The notes under the pieces were generated by a model that saw nothing but the letters and a program-made list of their open reading frames with translations, had not been told where the DNA came from and did no database searches. Positions 12,244 to 23,467 of a DNA stretch of 64,000 bases are shown here, piece after piece. Within the stretch, counting starts at the first letter, position 1; the number at the start of each line of letters is the position of its first letter. The DNA is from Riptortus pedestris (Eukaryota > Arthropoda > Insecta > Hemiptera > Alydidae), in the NCBI GenBank assembly GCA_019009955.1, contig CM032230.1, positions 25,327,001-25,391,000 of the forward strand, read 5' to 3'. A program made the translations under genes and the position numbers.

Positions 12244-13698
12244 CTACACATATAAACTTTATTTAACTATTAGGGTTGCAACTTTAAAAGGGAAATTCTG
12301 TAAAATCAAGAAATCGTCTATTGGAGAGAAATCTTTGTACTATACCTCTATAAATACAGATTGCCTACAAGATTCAGACGCCTACATTTGTTTAAATATT
12401 CATAGCTGTAGTTAGGGCAACTTAGGCATAATAAATAAAACTTATTTACAATTCAACTTAATCCTATTTTAACTGCTGGTCAGATTATGTCAACTTGTAC
12501 TTATCGGAAACAAAACAGCCTTCGCTATAAAAGGATTTGGAAGAGATTAGCCCACGATCAAAGATATCAGAATATATAAATCAGCACTAATCCGCCATAA
12601 GAATCGGGATAAATGAGTAATACGAACTAAAAGGCACTCCTTCCTATTCAGGTTTTATTTATTTGAGAGGGATTAAAGTCTGCTTTGCGCACCGAGGAAA
12701 ACTAATGCTAGGCTTTGTCCCACACGAAGGTAGTTTTCAATTTATAGCTAGCTTTCTTAGCTAACTTTTCTTTCCAAAACTGGCGAATCTTAAGCCTTTT
12801 CCACTAAGCAAGTCAGCCAAATGGAAGTAATGTAAATAAGATACTTAAGGGATCTCTTAGAGAGAACTATAAGAAGAAGAAAGCGCAAGAAATGGTATTT
12901 TTGGGGTAGCTAGTATTGTATTGAAGAAGGTTAAGAAAGAGCTTCTTACAGGGGGAAAGTATGGAAATTCAAATAAATGAAAAAGAACTTAATACTAAAA
13001 AATGCTTATCTGACTTGAATTAAATTATATATAGGTTTCTCCTAGGTAGGATTAATGAGCATTGAAGAAACATTACGAAAATAAAGTCAAGGGTCATAAA
13101 TAAGAAACATTTTCTTTATTTAATTTAATAGGAGACATTTGGTGCCAGCATCATATTTAGTACTTTTTTGAGTCCTGAGTAACCCCCACTCTTTCCTAAA
13201 GGACTTTTCGCATATATTGTTTACAACTTGAAGAAATAATTATATATAAATTAAGAAAAATAATCTTTCGACGTTAGTGACGGACATCCATTCCTATTTG
13301 TTCAGAAAGTGTATGAGAATGTATTCTATAGAATTTAAAATGCAGCATAAGTGAATGTAGCATCTGTCTAATAGACTTCAATTGTATATAATAATTAGGG
13401 AATTCACAAAAATTATTACGTGTAGTTAATAGGAATAGGCAAACATGTCTGCTTTATTTATTATGAAAAGTTAGGTCTCGACATTCTGGAACTATTCGTT
13501 GGAATCAATAACCAATGAATTCGATTCAGAATATTTAATTAGTATTGGTTAGGTCGTATTTAAAAATAGAAATGTATAACGCCCATAATCAGTGCAAAAT
13601 GTACTTCCACGTTGACTTGTTTAAATATTCTGAACCTAATTTTATCCTATCAATATTTTATAAATATTTCGAATATTCTGAAATATTTTTTTTTCGTT
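12243..13698. other. No recognised gene; weak HLE-A trace
   Basis: Only a faint HLE-A 3' trace is seen at about 13030-13110 (TCTCCTAGGTAGGATTAATG, ATTGAAGAAACATTACGAAAAT). Otherwise AT-rich. Open frames are short and unrecognised. Confidence 0.4.
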
Positions 13699-14298
13699 TT
13701 AGCAGATTTCCCTTAAGAAAAACCAGCTATAGAGGCGCTACTTATCACGCGATTTTCGATAAATTAACTCAAATCTTACTCAGGATATGAAGAAAATGGT
13801 GTCCGTTCAAAACTGTATATATATTTGTCTGTTAACGCTCAAGCGGTCACACTTTTTGATTGTTTGCTACCAAGCTCGATATTTAAACGTTTTATCCAAA
13901 ATATCACGTTCGTTAATGGTTGAAATCCGACCATTATGAGGGGAGGGGGATTAGAGGGGGAAATTTTGAAAATTCATAATACTCCAGTTATTGTGCGTCG
14001 GATCGAAACATTATACAGAACCTATCTTATTAAAAATTTAATGTTGTATAAATGTTGTTATGTATATTTTTTTACTATCTCGATTATTAACGGAGATATT
14101 TGCATTTTTTAGTTTCTGGCCTTTACGAGACTCCCCACTCCTACTCAAGTCATATTAACAATAAGCTTTTATAGTATGAAGGACATTATTTGAAACCTAA
14201 ATACCAAATATTGTTCACATTGGACATTTACGTTTTGAGATAAATGCAAGCATGTTGGAAATCTGCTTCGTTAACGCAGCCCCTGCGTGACTGACATT
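13699..14298 (-). mobile_element. HLE-A, complete but diverged
   Basis: TTAGCAGATTTCCCTTAAG at the left and CGCAGCCCCTGCGTGACTGAC at the right. Belongs to the second 5' subfamily (AACGCAG next to GGAAATCTGC, with CTCCTACTCA.GTCATATTAACA further in). (TA)n reduced to about four units. Confidence 0.85.
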
Positions 14299-15147
14299 TT
14301 CATACTGAAATACATTTTTTATGTAATAGGGGTTAAATTGGTAACTGATTTCCTTCAATACATATTTGACTTAAAACGTTCAACAATAATTAAACTAGAA
14401 TAAATTGTATTCTTGATATGCATGAAACGCAATTAGTGTATTCTAAGATGAGTCGTCCGTTTCCCTTAATTGCATGGATCATTTTTCGTATTTTATTTTA
14501 GTTCAAATTTCAATTTAATCAGGCCACTATTAAAAACGGGGTGGTACATATGATTAGTCCCGATTTTCAACATTCTGGCTCAAGGGAAAATATTTTATCA
14601 AACTTATTATAATGACTAGTTATTTACTTTTTAAAAGTGTAGCATAGAATAACTTCTTTTCAAATCTTCAGTTCGAGTGGGCGTCTGTTAAAACTAAATT
14701 GACATGAAGTCCGCCTACCTACCTGCCTGTCATGTCTGACAGTATGCCAATGCTAGTTAATTGCTTTGCTTTTCTATCTGATGTGTTTATACAAATATTG
14801 CTTGCTTTCTGTATTCTAGGATTCATTAGTGAATGAAGAATAGTGAAAAATTCATAAACATATAATGATGAAATAAAGATCAAATCTGACAAAATTAACA
14901 TACAGAATAATAGGTGTATTTTGCTTTTTACCTCAAAAAAAATAAGCGGAAATTTTTATTTTATGAATTTGTTCAATAATGTTTAAAATAACAATTTCCG
15001 TCAAAACATATATTGTTCTCAAACCAATTAATTTTCTTCGTCAAATAAAAGCTGTCATCCAATAACTTTGCATGAAAAATATTTTGTCTTGAAGATACTA
15101 ATCAGACTAATCTCAAATAGATATTACTTTGTGTGAAAATTCAAAAA
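14299..15147. other. No recognised feature
   Basis: AT-rich. The minus-strand open frame at 14719-14901 has no recognisable domain. Confidence 0.4.
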
Positions 15148-15676
15148 ATTCTTCAGTTCGAAAAATTGAATAGAATCAATCTTATTGGAAATACAATGTC
15201 CTATAAATGCTTTTATGTAAAAGTTTTCTTTATATTGAATATTAACCATGATATTTTCATATTTTGGTTTTCTGCAATTAGTTAACCTCCACTCCTACTC
15301 ATGCCTTGAACCACTTCATTCTAAAGTTAAATATCAATTATGCTTTTCATAGAACTTTTACTTTATGATATATATGCAAATACGTTATCTGATGACGTCT
15401 TCAAGTAAGATTTTTCGTTATTTACTCGAAAATGTTTATTTGTTCTATACTATACTGGATTTTTTAGTTAGTGATAGTTTCTGAGGACCTTATAAAACAT
15501 AATTGTTATTACTGCCTGGAATATGGGTGTTATAGAGAAAGGGGAGATTAGAAAATTCAGAATATCTCTGTTGTTTTACGTAGAAATAGAAAATATGTGT
15601 CGAGATGATATTGCAAGAATGTTAAACCAGCATTTGAGAAATCTGCTTAGATAAGCAGCCCCTGCGTTACGTACTT
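15148..15676 (-). mobile_element. HLE-A, 5' half, diverged
   Basis: Family sequence from AAAAATTGAATAGAATCAATC through CTCCACTCCTACTCATG, then a decayed 5' terminus (GAGAAATCTGCTTAGATAAGCAGCCCCTGCGT) ending near 15676. The palindrome and (TA)n half is missing. Confidence 0.65.
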
Positions 15677-15679
15677 TAT

Positions 15680-16330
15680 ATTACCTGTATTTAATTGCAG
15701 TATTAATTGCAAATGGGCCACACCAAGTGGACAATCTCTCTCTAGTGTAGGTAACCTTTGACATGTTGCGGGCCAAACTTTAATGTGTAAATATGTTCGC
15801 TGGCCGCTTTTGAAAGTAGTGCATTTTAAAGTAGTGTTCATCATTTTTAACGATAGATATCAGACATGAAGTTATACGACAACGTAATTATAATACAATT
15901 TATTAAAATAACCAAATGAAATGGAAAAATAGCTACACAATTATAATTAAATCGTAAAATTTGGAATTATTACGTACAACTAAAGTTAAATAGCGACACC
16001 GAAATTAATGAGACACGAGCTTGAATTTTGGAAACTGTCCATCGATGTTTGGATTAATTCCACTGATAAAAAGATGAAAAGAATTTTCCGAATTATCGTC
16101 AGTCAGCCTTGTACGGTTTGATTTATTAACTTTCATCATTGAAAAGAACTGTTCGATTTATAAGTACTGCCAAACGCTCAAATCTCTCCTCATTTTCCTC
16201 ATTTGGAGTAAATAGTGTATTATTTTTGTTTAATTTTTTTAGGTTTTTCAAAATGTCTCGCAGGCCGGATCACATCTTACTGCTGGTTACAGGTGGTTGC
16301 CCACATATGCTCTAGTGCGTCCAAATCTCA
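15680..16330 (-). mobile_element. hAT transposon remnant
   Basis: Carries the hAT transposase C-terminal trace described at 16005-16156, followed on the same strand by AGTTTGGCCCGCAACATG-type sequence (about 15765-15785) typical of subterminal regions of hAT elements. Inverted ends and target duplication were not found, so the boundaries are approximate. Confidence 0.5.
16005..16156 (-). pseudogene. hAT transposase C-terminal fragment
   Basis: In one frame the minus strand reads EQFFSMMKVNKSNRTRLTDD, then ENSFHLFISGINPNIDGQFP and KFKLVSH before a stop (TTA at 16005-16007). This matches the hAT C-terminal dimerisation region, which usually reads E.LFS.MK..K...R..LTD..LE..L followed by VSH. 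Only this domain is visible: the upstream catalytic region and zinc finger are not detectable, so it cannot be functional. It sits between HLE-A copies and unrelated AT-rich DNA. Confidence 0.6.
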
Positions 16331-17340
16331 CCAGCTTTATGTCGTTCCTATTGCGCGAAATATCTTAGTTCACGGAGCTATTTTTTTTAAAATTATGATT
16401 TAAAAAATAATTCAAGAAAAATGTATTTAATGTAATATAGAAGGTGGATAACGTATTAAGCAATGGATGGTTTCTCCAGCTGATGGGCCCCCATCCACCT
16501 GCGGAGGTCTTGGGCAACACCTTAATGTGCTTACGCTTGATAATTGGTCCATTTGTGGTGGAGCCCGCGCATGCGCCAACCTAACCTGTAATTCACCACG
16601 GCTATTTTGTATTGGCTGTTCCTCTTATTAATTCATTAAACCATATAATTAGATGATCACGTTTATCGAATTCTTCATCTGGCGATTTTCATGGAATGTT
16701 GACTCTCATTGAGTGTGTAATTTGATCTGCTTATATTCGGGTGCCACCAGGAGCGGATCGTGAGCGAAGGAATGAAGCAGTTTTCATTTTGTGATCGTTG
16801 CCTTCAAAACAGGAAGGATCAGAATTCCTTCGCGAATAATATGTCTAAAAAGCTTATTTGTTCCGTAAACTGACAGGATGATTCGTCTTTAAGAAACGCA
16901 ATAGGTTTCCTTGGAAAAAAGAAAGATATTTTTCCCTCAGAAAGTATTATATTTAAATCAAAAGAACGAACATACTTTTTAAAAGAAAAACCGCTAAAAG
17001 CACAAAAATCGCCAGTATCCTGTTAACCGTTAGAAGTATGAAAAAACTAAACTTGCGACTAGATTGGTTATATAAGTTATTTTAGCCTAACCCTGAATAA
17101 AAAAGATATTTCCGGTTAAACCTCCCACCCCCTTCCTCCTTCCTCTCTGAGACGTTTTAGATCATCTTCGACGATTCGATCTTTCTTTTCCGTTTAAATA
17201 AGAAGTTTGGTACATTGGGGAGGCAATATATACGTATATACAACATTAAAATTCTAATTGATCTTGTGTTTGGCACTCTTATTATGATTCATGAACTATA
17301 TATTATTATACATTATATATCTGGTCCAGCTGTTTGAATT
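16331..17340. other. No recognised feature
   Basis: 16440-16610 is richer in GC and may be unique DNA. The remainder is AT-rich with no recognised domain. Confidence 0.4.
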
Positions 17341-17344
17341 TTTA

Positions 17345-17395
17345 TTGGTGTGTGAATTTTCAATGGAAATGCGTCCATCTTCGTCAGGCAGTGTT
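17345..17395 (-). other. Hammerhead-like motif beside Penelope-like remnant
   Basis: On the minus strand: CTGACGA (17381-17387), then AGATGGACGC and ATTTCCATT forming an AUGGA/UCCAU stem, then GAAA (17358-17361). It lies just downstream of the endonuclease remnant, in the same orientation. Hammerhead ribozymes are known from Penelope-like elements. Stem III is not clear and the region may simply be coding tail. Confidence 0.35.
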
Positions 17396-17404
17396 TTTAA
17401 TTTA

Positions 17405-17905
17405 GTTAACTACTTGATTAAATCACATGTTTAGGATTTTTTATAATGGCTTTCCACTTTTTGGAGAGTATGACACCGTCCATGCCATTTATTGTTTTGG
17501 TTCTCTAGTTAACTTCGAGAGCTTCTGTTACTAATCTTCTTCCAAGGTGGTCATTTCTATGTAGAATTTCTCTGACGTTTCAGATCAGCCGTGTGTTGGT
17601 TAATTCTTGTGGCGGTCTTCTTACCTGACCGTCTCACATAAACTTTACCGCAATCACATAGCATCATATAAACTCCACAACCTAAAAAAAGTGGATGTCT
17701 TTCGGACTTTTTAAATATTCGTTGAATATTTTGTGTGGTTTGAATACTTTTTGTAAATTATATTTCCGAAGTATTCTTACCAGTCTTTCAGAAGCCTCGC
17801 TATATAGGGAAGTTTTACATTGTTCAATGGTTTAACTTGAGAGTTTTCATTGTCTTGTTGAATCTTGGTGATAAGTTTCTAATCTATATAACTTTCTTCT
17901 TAATT
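17405..17905 (-). pseudogene. Penelope-like retroelement remnant (RT end plus GIY-YIG endonuclease)
   Basis: On the minus strand a broken frame first shows the linker after reverse transcriptase (LPYI then a glycine-poor stretch, LR.YN...VFKPH-type residues, about 17700-17850). It then shows GVYMMLCDCGKVYVRRSGKK, the GIY-YIG endonuclease start (17600-17670), with RINQH corresponding to the R..EH helix. A later frame gives NGMDGVILSKKWKAI (about 17440-17490), the conserved N.EDG..LSK.WKP tail. GIY-YIG after RT is diagnostic of Penelope-like elements. Stops and at least one frameshift interrupt it; the RT core upstream is not recognisable before the poly-T at 17930. Possible source class of the hammerhead-like elements elsewhere in the window. 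Confidence 0.7.
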
Positions 17906-17927
17906 TTTCTTAATACTCTTGTTACTT

Positions 17928-17929
<2 letters not shown>

Positions 17930-17958
<29 letters not shown>
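17930..17958. repeat. Poly-T tract
   Basis: 29 T in a row, immediately upstream (on the minus strand) of the Penelope-like remnant. Confidence 0.95.
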
Positions 17959-17960
<2 letters not shown>

Positions 17961-18150
17961 AGCCATTGTAGTGGAGTTCTTCTTTTAGCTGTATTATGTT
18001 TTTTTTTAATGCGTTTCATTGCTCCACAATGGAATTACTATGTTTACTAACGTATAGATGAAGTTTTTGGGCTGGGTAGCGTAGGGATGAAAGACAGCGG
18101 AACTCCTCACGGTGAAAATATTTCTCAGCGATGTAGTCCGAATAATAGAG

Positions 18151-18176
18151 TATATATATATATATATATATATATA
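18151..18176. repeat. (TA)n microsatellite
   Basis: About 13 TA units with unrelated flanks. Confidence 0.9.
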
Positions 18177-18435
18177 AATTATTCAGAAATTAGACTAAAA
18201 TCGATAAATAAGCCTTAAAACTGGAACCTACACATTTTTTTAGAAAGCAAGGAGACCAGTTTCTAGTCTCGGCTGATTCTAAAAAAACAAACAAAAAATA
18301 AGTGAAAAATACTAAGTAACTTGAGTGAAAAACTTAAAAATGTTTAAGCATTAAAATATATAACTGTAAATTATTGAAATAGTGAATAGTAATTGGTGTT
18401 ACGTTAGTGCATGAAACTCATTTACAACTTAGAAG

Positions 18436-19242
18436 AGGAGTGCACGGCTCCTCGCCCCCAACCGATTTGCATATTTTTTAGTTTGTAATACCTACTGAAA
18501 TTCAAATTCTGTTAATGCGAGAGAACGCACTTCTCACGCGTTCGTCTAAAAAAATGTTAGACTTGTCTACAGTCTTCATGTGTTGCTAAGTCACCTACAC
18601 CTACTTCAAAGGGCTCTCCGTGGCTCAGTGAGCAGCGTAATTTTTTTTAAACAAGATCTCGAGAACAATTCTCGCCCCGACATTTTTTCCCTGCGATTTT
18701 TTTTTACTTTTTGTTTCTACGGCGTTCATTTAATATTAATAAATAAACAAAAAGTTCTTTTTAATTATTGATATTTAATTTTTAACGTGTTCCATATATT
18801 TAAAGAAAATTCGAATGCTTTCTCAAACATGAAATAGATATTAGAAAATATTTGTTATTATACAAGAAATATATTACTGTTAATTGAAACATAAGTATGT
18901 AACAATTATCAATTATAACGCGGATATTTGGTTAATATTTTTAAACGGTTTTATATAGGTTTGCCCGTCTATTTGCAATTATTTTATTTTACAATTAATA
19001 GAGATATTTAATTTTTTCTAGCTCTAGACATAAAAATATTATTTAATATTTATGTACGTTAGAGCTATATATTAATTATCCTCGGCCTCAAGACTTCTTT
19101 AACATTTCAAGAAATCTTTAAAACTTCTTTTAGAAGAACGCGTGAGAAGTGCGTTCTCTCGCTTTAACAGAATTGGGTTTTCATTACTTATTAAACACTA
19201 AATATTTTCCAATCGGTCGAGGGAAGTCCGAGCACTCCCCTG
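18436..19242. mobile_element. Element with ~115-bp terminal inverted repeats
   Basis: The left arm (18436-18555) and right arm (19126-19242) are inverted copies. The inner 45 bp are nearly identical (GCGAGAGAACGCACTTCTCACGCG in both), the outer parts are about 70-75% alike (GAGTGC.CGG, CCGATT). A second small inverted pair lies inside (19018-19070, TAGCTCTAGACATAAAAATA and complement). Interior ~570 bp has no coding capacity but holds a tRNA-like A box (GTGGCTCAGTGAGCAGCG, 18617). Target duplication unclear (TTAGAAGAG left, TTAGGAGAG right). A MITE or foldback element of uncertain superfamily. Confidence 0.65.
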
Positions 19243-19925
19243 GTTAGGAGAGACAATCTTACACAGCTTGCACAATTTTTTTATTATTTGCTCATATGAT
19301 TCTGGGTAATCCTAAAACAGTAGTTCAGCACACCAGTTGGTAATTCGCTTTTTCATTCAGCATCAATAGTTTCCCGACCGAGATAGTGTCATTTGTGATA
19401 ACCTTTTCAGTCACAGGTTGTTACCATTAGCAAAGCAGGAAGCAGTAGATAGAATGCTAAATGAATATCTGAGTCATTCAGATACGCTAATTAATAGTCA
19501 TTTTACTTCCCTGTGAAGAAAAAGTGTGGGAAATAGCATTTCCTCCTATTGGGCTGTCACTAATTCAAAGACATGGAAACATTCAATGCTAGAGATAAGA
19601 GGAAAAAAATGGGATTGATTATTCTGATAGTGGCGAGACCTTGAGCTGCAGTGACAGGTGTTATCCGGAAGTGGCGGGGCTATTGAAGGAGTGCCCTCGG
19701 AAATCCACTTCTCCAGCCGATGGGAAAGGTCTACTGGGACAAGATGATATCATTGAATAGGAGAGCCAATGACAGCACAAGAATGATTACAGTTTACCAA
19801 GGCATTAGTTCACAAACTGACTACTTTATCCTTTGCTCGAAGGGCATCGCTGGATGTCCGGATGTAACTTCATCAGAATACAATTAATTTATTCTGTAGT
19901 CTACGGCTTTGTATTGAGTATAGAA
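19243..19925. other. No recognised feature
   Basis: Partly balanced composition (19600-19860), perhaps unique DNA. No open frame with a recognisable domain. Confidence 0.4.
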
Positions 19926-19975
19926 AGTACGTCACGCAGGGGCTGCGTAAACTAAGCAGATTTCCCACGAGAACA
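19926..19975 (+). mobile_element. HLE-A 5'-end fragment
   Basis: Only the first ~50 bp of HLE-A (TACGTCACGCAGGGGCTGCG, AAGCAGATTTCCCACG). It stops abruptly where the 19980-20130 repeat begins. Confidence 0.8.
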
Positions 19976-19979
19976 CCAT

Positions 19980-20132
19980 CGTGAATCTCAGGTAAGACCT
20001 CGTTCCTTCAAAGTTGTTTATTCGTTGCGACAGAGAGCTTACAGAGTACATGCTCCATCATCAGTGCACTCTTCACAAGACTTTGCTTGGGCCAAGGATT
20101 CCCTTCTCATTCACCGTCGTGGAAGTTAAGTG
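19980..20132 (-). repeat. Hammerhead-like repeat, copy 1
   Basis: On the minus strand it aligns over about 130 bp with 31480-31600: GGGAATCC.TGG, CTTGTGAAG, CACTGATGATGGAGC, CTCTG, AATAAACAAC, AAGGAACGAGG. The motif CTGATGA is at 20058-20064 and a GGAG/CTCT stem follows, but GAAA is GTAA (20039-20042), so the core is damaged. Wedged between two HLE-A 5' ends. Confidence 0.5.
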
Positions 20133-20145
20133 AATAACTAAAAAG

Positions 20146-21140
<995 letters not shown>

Positions 21141-21299
21141 AACAGTAATGAGAAATCTTCAAGTTAATTTACAAGTTAATAATTTATACAGCGGAAAGCG
21201 CCTCAATTGTAAACAAACAGGGCAGTCAAAATCGCAGCGCTGAATAGATAGATTGAAATACTCTGGACGAAATATTCAAGTCCTAGTAGTGGCCCCAAA
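21141..21299 (+). mobile_element. HLE-A internal fragment
   Basis: 21195-21265 (CAATTGTAAACAAACAGGGCAG, CGCTGAATAGATAGATTG) matches 20265-20330 of the preceding copy. It has no termini. Confidence 0.45.
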
Positions 21300-21430
21300 G
21301 TCGTACCATCTATTATACAGCCGAACACCTGATGATGGCACGGTAGTACCGAAAGGTCTTGTACTTTACTAAAGAAATTGGTGGGAAGACATTGTGTTAT
21401 TAAGAACTGTTTTCCTTGTAATCAGCTATT
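21300..21430 (+). other. Hammerhead-like element with intact core
   Basis: CTGATGA (21329-21335), an extra T, stem II GGCAC/GTACC with loop GGTA and one C.A mismatch, GAAA (21351-21354), and stem III AGGT/ACTT with loop CTTGT. T66-T67 sits where the cleavage site would be, after 21367. Downstream AAAGAAAT and GTGTTATTAAGAAC resemble the sequence after the motif at 37016-37056. Stem I pairing is not evident. The best-preserved core in the window. Confidence 0.5.
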
Positions 21431-21480
21431 GACGTCGTCGAAGAAAAATTTCGCGTCATGAGTAAGACCTCAATACTCAA
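21430..21480 (+). mobile_element. HLE-A 3' remnant
   Basis: AAAAATTTCGCGTCATGAGTA and ACCTCAATA are from just upstream of the HLE-A hairpin, which itself is lost. Confidence 0.6.
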
Positions 21481-21488
21481 CAAAAAAG

Positions 21489-21934
21489 TCCGTCACGCAG
21501 GGGTTGCGTAAACTAAGCAGATTTCCCACGTGAAGTTATACAATAGAGAAATCTCCATAGGAGAGCCGAACAGTTACGGCAAAGGGCCGAACTAGCTTTT
21601 GGCGGGAAATTAAAAAATCCGTTATCGGCCCAAATTTCATAAAAATGCATATATCTCGGTTAATATTCAAGATAGGGAATAAATGTATATAACAATATTT
21701 ATAGTACATTTAATTTGCAATAAGATTGATTCTGTATATTTTTTTTTGATCCGACGTATAGTAATGGAGATATTTCGAATTTTCGAAAATCCTCTCCTCT
21801 AAACCCCCCCCCCCACCACCCCACTGGTCCGATTTCAGCCGTTAACGAACTTGATCTTTCTTTTTACATAAAACGACTAAATGTCGAGTTTGGTAACGAT
21901 CAAACAAAAATTGCGACCGCTAGAGTGGTAACAG

Positions 21935-21994
<60 letters not shown>

Positions 21995-22090
21995 TATTGA
22001 ACGGACCTCATTTTCGACATCTCCTGGATAGGATCGATGGACATTTGAAGAAAAATTTCGAAAATCGCATCCTTAAGGGAAATCTGCTAA
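21489..22090 (+). mobile_element. HLE-A, complete copy with (TA)n
   Basis: Starts TCCGTCACGCAGGGGTTGCG and ends AAATCTGCTAA. The 3' hairpin left arm is deleted: CGCATCC joins directly to TTAAGGGAAATC, so the stem cannot form. (TA)n at about 21938-21991. A-rich flanks. Confidence 0.85.
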
Positions 22091-22897
22091 AATATGTCGG
22101 ATGGTATTCAAGATAGAGATGAATTATATATAACAGCAGTTAGAGGACATCATATTTTCAATAAAATGGACTTTATACGAGTTGTCGATTCGAATAATAA
22201 TATCGGAGATATATCCTTCGTCCCTGGGTGGTGTTATGTGTTACCAGTATGTAGATTTATCAATTATAAACTTCACAATAAGTTGTTGTGATGGACTTTT
22301 TTTTTTTGTGATTACTGCTAAAGATGACATCTCATCGCCAAAGTGCTTTCCGCTAATGAAAGCAGCAGTTAACGATTACCTGCATGAATAAATTGCGAAT
22401 GCCTTGTGCTTTTAACGAGCCAGGGACGTTCCTTGTCATGGCTTACGATGTTGACAACCTGTGTCGACGTCGGGTGACTATTGAAGATTAGTCGAGAGGT
22501 GTTTGCAGAGAGTGTGGTACACATTGAGGCATTCTCCTCGGCAACCCCACCACCTTGATGATAGAAGACGGCAAAGGACTAACACTACCGGAAGTTGGTC
22601 TGATGATGAAGAGAGAGAGAGAGAGAGAGAGAGAGTGAAAGGTTCCGGTAGGAGAGTTCCTGTTCACCTCGCCCCACATCCCCCCATCCTGACCTTCCTT
22701 AACTTCTTCCTAGACTCCAAGTTTGACCATCGTCCCCAATCATAACTAATATGTCGTCCACCATTAGCTAGGTGCAATTCCTCCTGGCGCTTTCAGTTTC
22801 GGAGGCCATCTGTGGCCAGAATGAATTTCGAAAGCCTTGTCTATCGCATATCCACCTAAGTAGCAAGATACCTTGTCTGGCGATTGGACCTTGTCAT
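22091..22897. other. No recognised feature
   Basis: 22400-22860 has balanced composition and may be unique DNA. It contains a (GA)n run at 22611-22635. No recognisable domain. Confidence 0.4.
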
Positions 22898-22995
22898 TTT
22901 AGGAGATTTCCCTGAGGTGTAATGAGTTATTGAGGTTGTACTCATGATGGAATTTTCGAACTTACTCAGGAGATGACAAAAATGAGGTCCCTTCA

Positions 22996-23062
<67 letters not shown>
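22898..23062 (-). mobile_element. HLE-A 3' part, interrupted in its (TA)n
   Basis: Decayed hairpin (AGGAGATTTCCCTGAGG), then TCATGATGGAATTTTCG and GATGACAAAAATGAGGTCC, running into (TA)n at 22999-23062. The mariner relative begins exactly in this TA tract. The matching 5' part is at 25170-25382. Confidence 0.7.
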
Positions 23063-23065
<3 letters not shown>

Positions 23066-23467
23066 GGTGTTCCCAAACCAAACGGCCAAACTTCAGGGAT
23101 CGATAGAGGATCGAAAAACTAAGAAAAAAAGTCCTCTGGCATATGCCTCGTTTTTGCTTCGTTTTTGAGAAAATCACAAAAAACTGAAAATAGTTGTGCA
23201 AAAAGTGTATTTTTTTTAATAATGTATTTAAATTACAAAAAACTATTGGCTTTTTGAGTAAGCTTAATTTTTTAATTTACGAGGAGTAAATTTAGAACAT
23301 GAATATTCTCACGCTTTCCTTATCAATAAAACGTCTAGGTTGAGTGTTTAAACTTAAAAAGAAAGGATTAAAATGTTTACTATCATTTTAATCCTTTTTG
23401 GGGGGAATCCAGCCTCGCATTCTCACATTAGTGGTGTTGCTAGTACTGTTCAGTGAAGTCAACAAAT

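Noticed and set aside
18600..18700. tRNA gene (GTGGCTCAGTGAGCAGCG)
   Set aside because: A-box-like only; no acceptor stem or B box at tRNA spacing. More likely SINE-derived sequence inside the long-TIR element.
22595..22640. CTGATGATGAAGAGAG as a hammerhead core
   Set aside because: Followed by (GA)n; no stem II and no GAAA at the right place.
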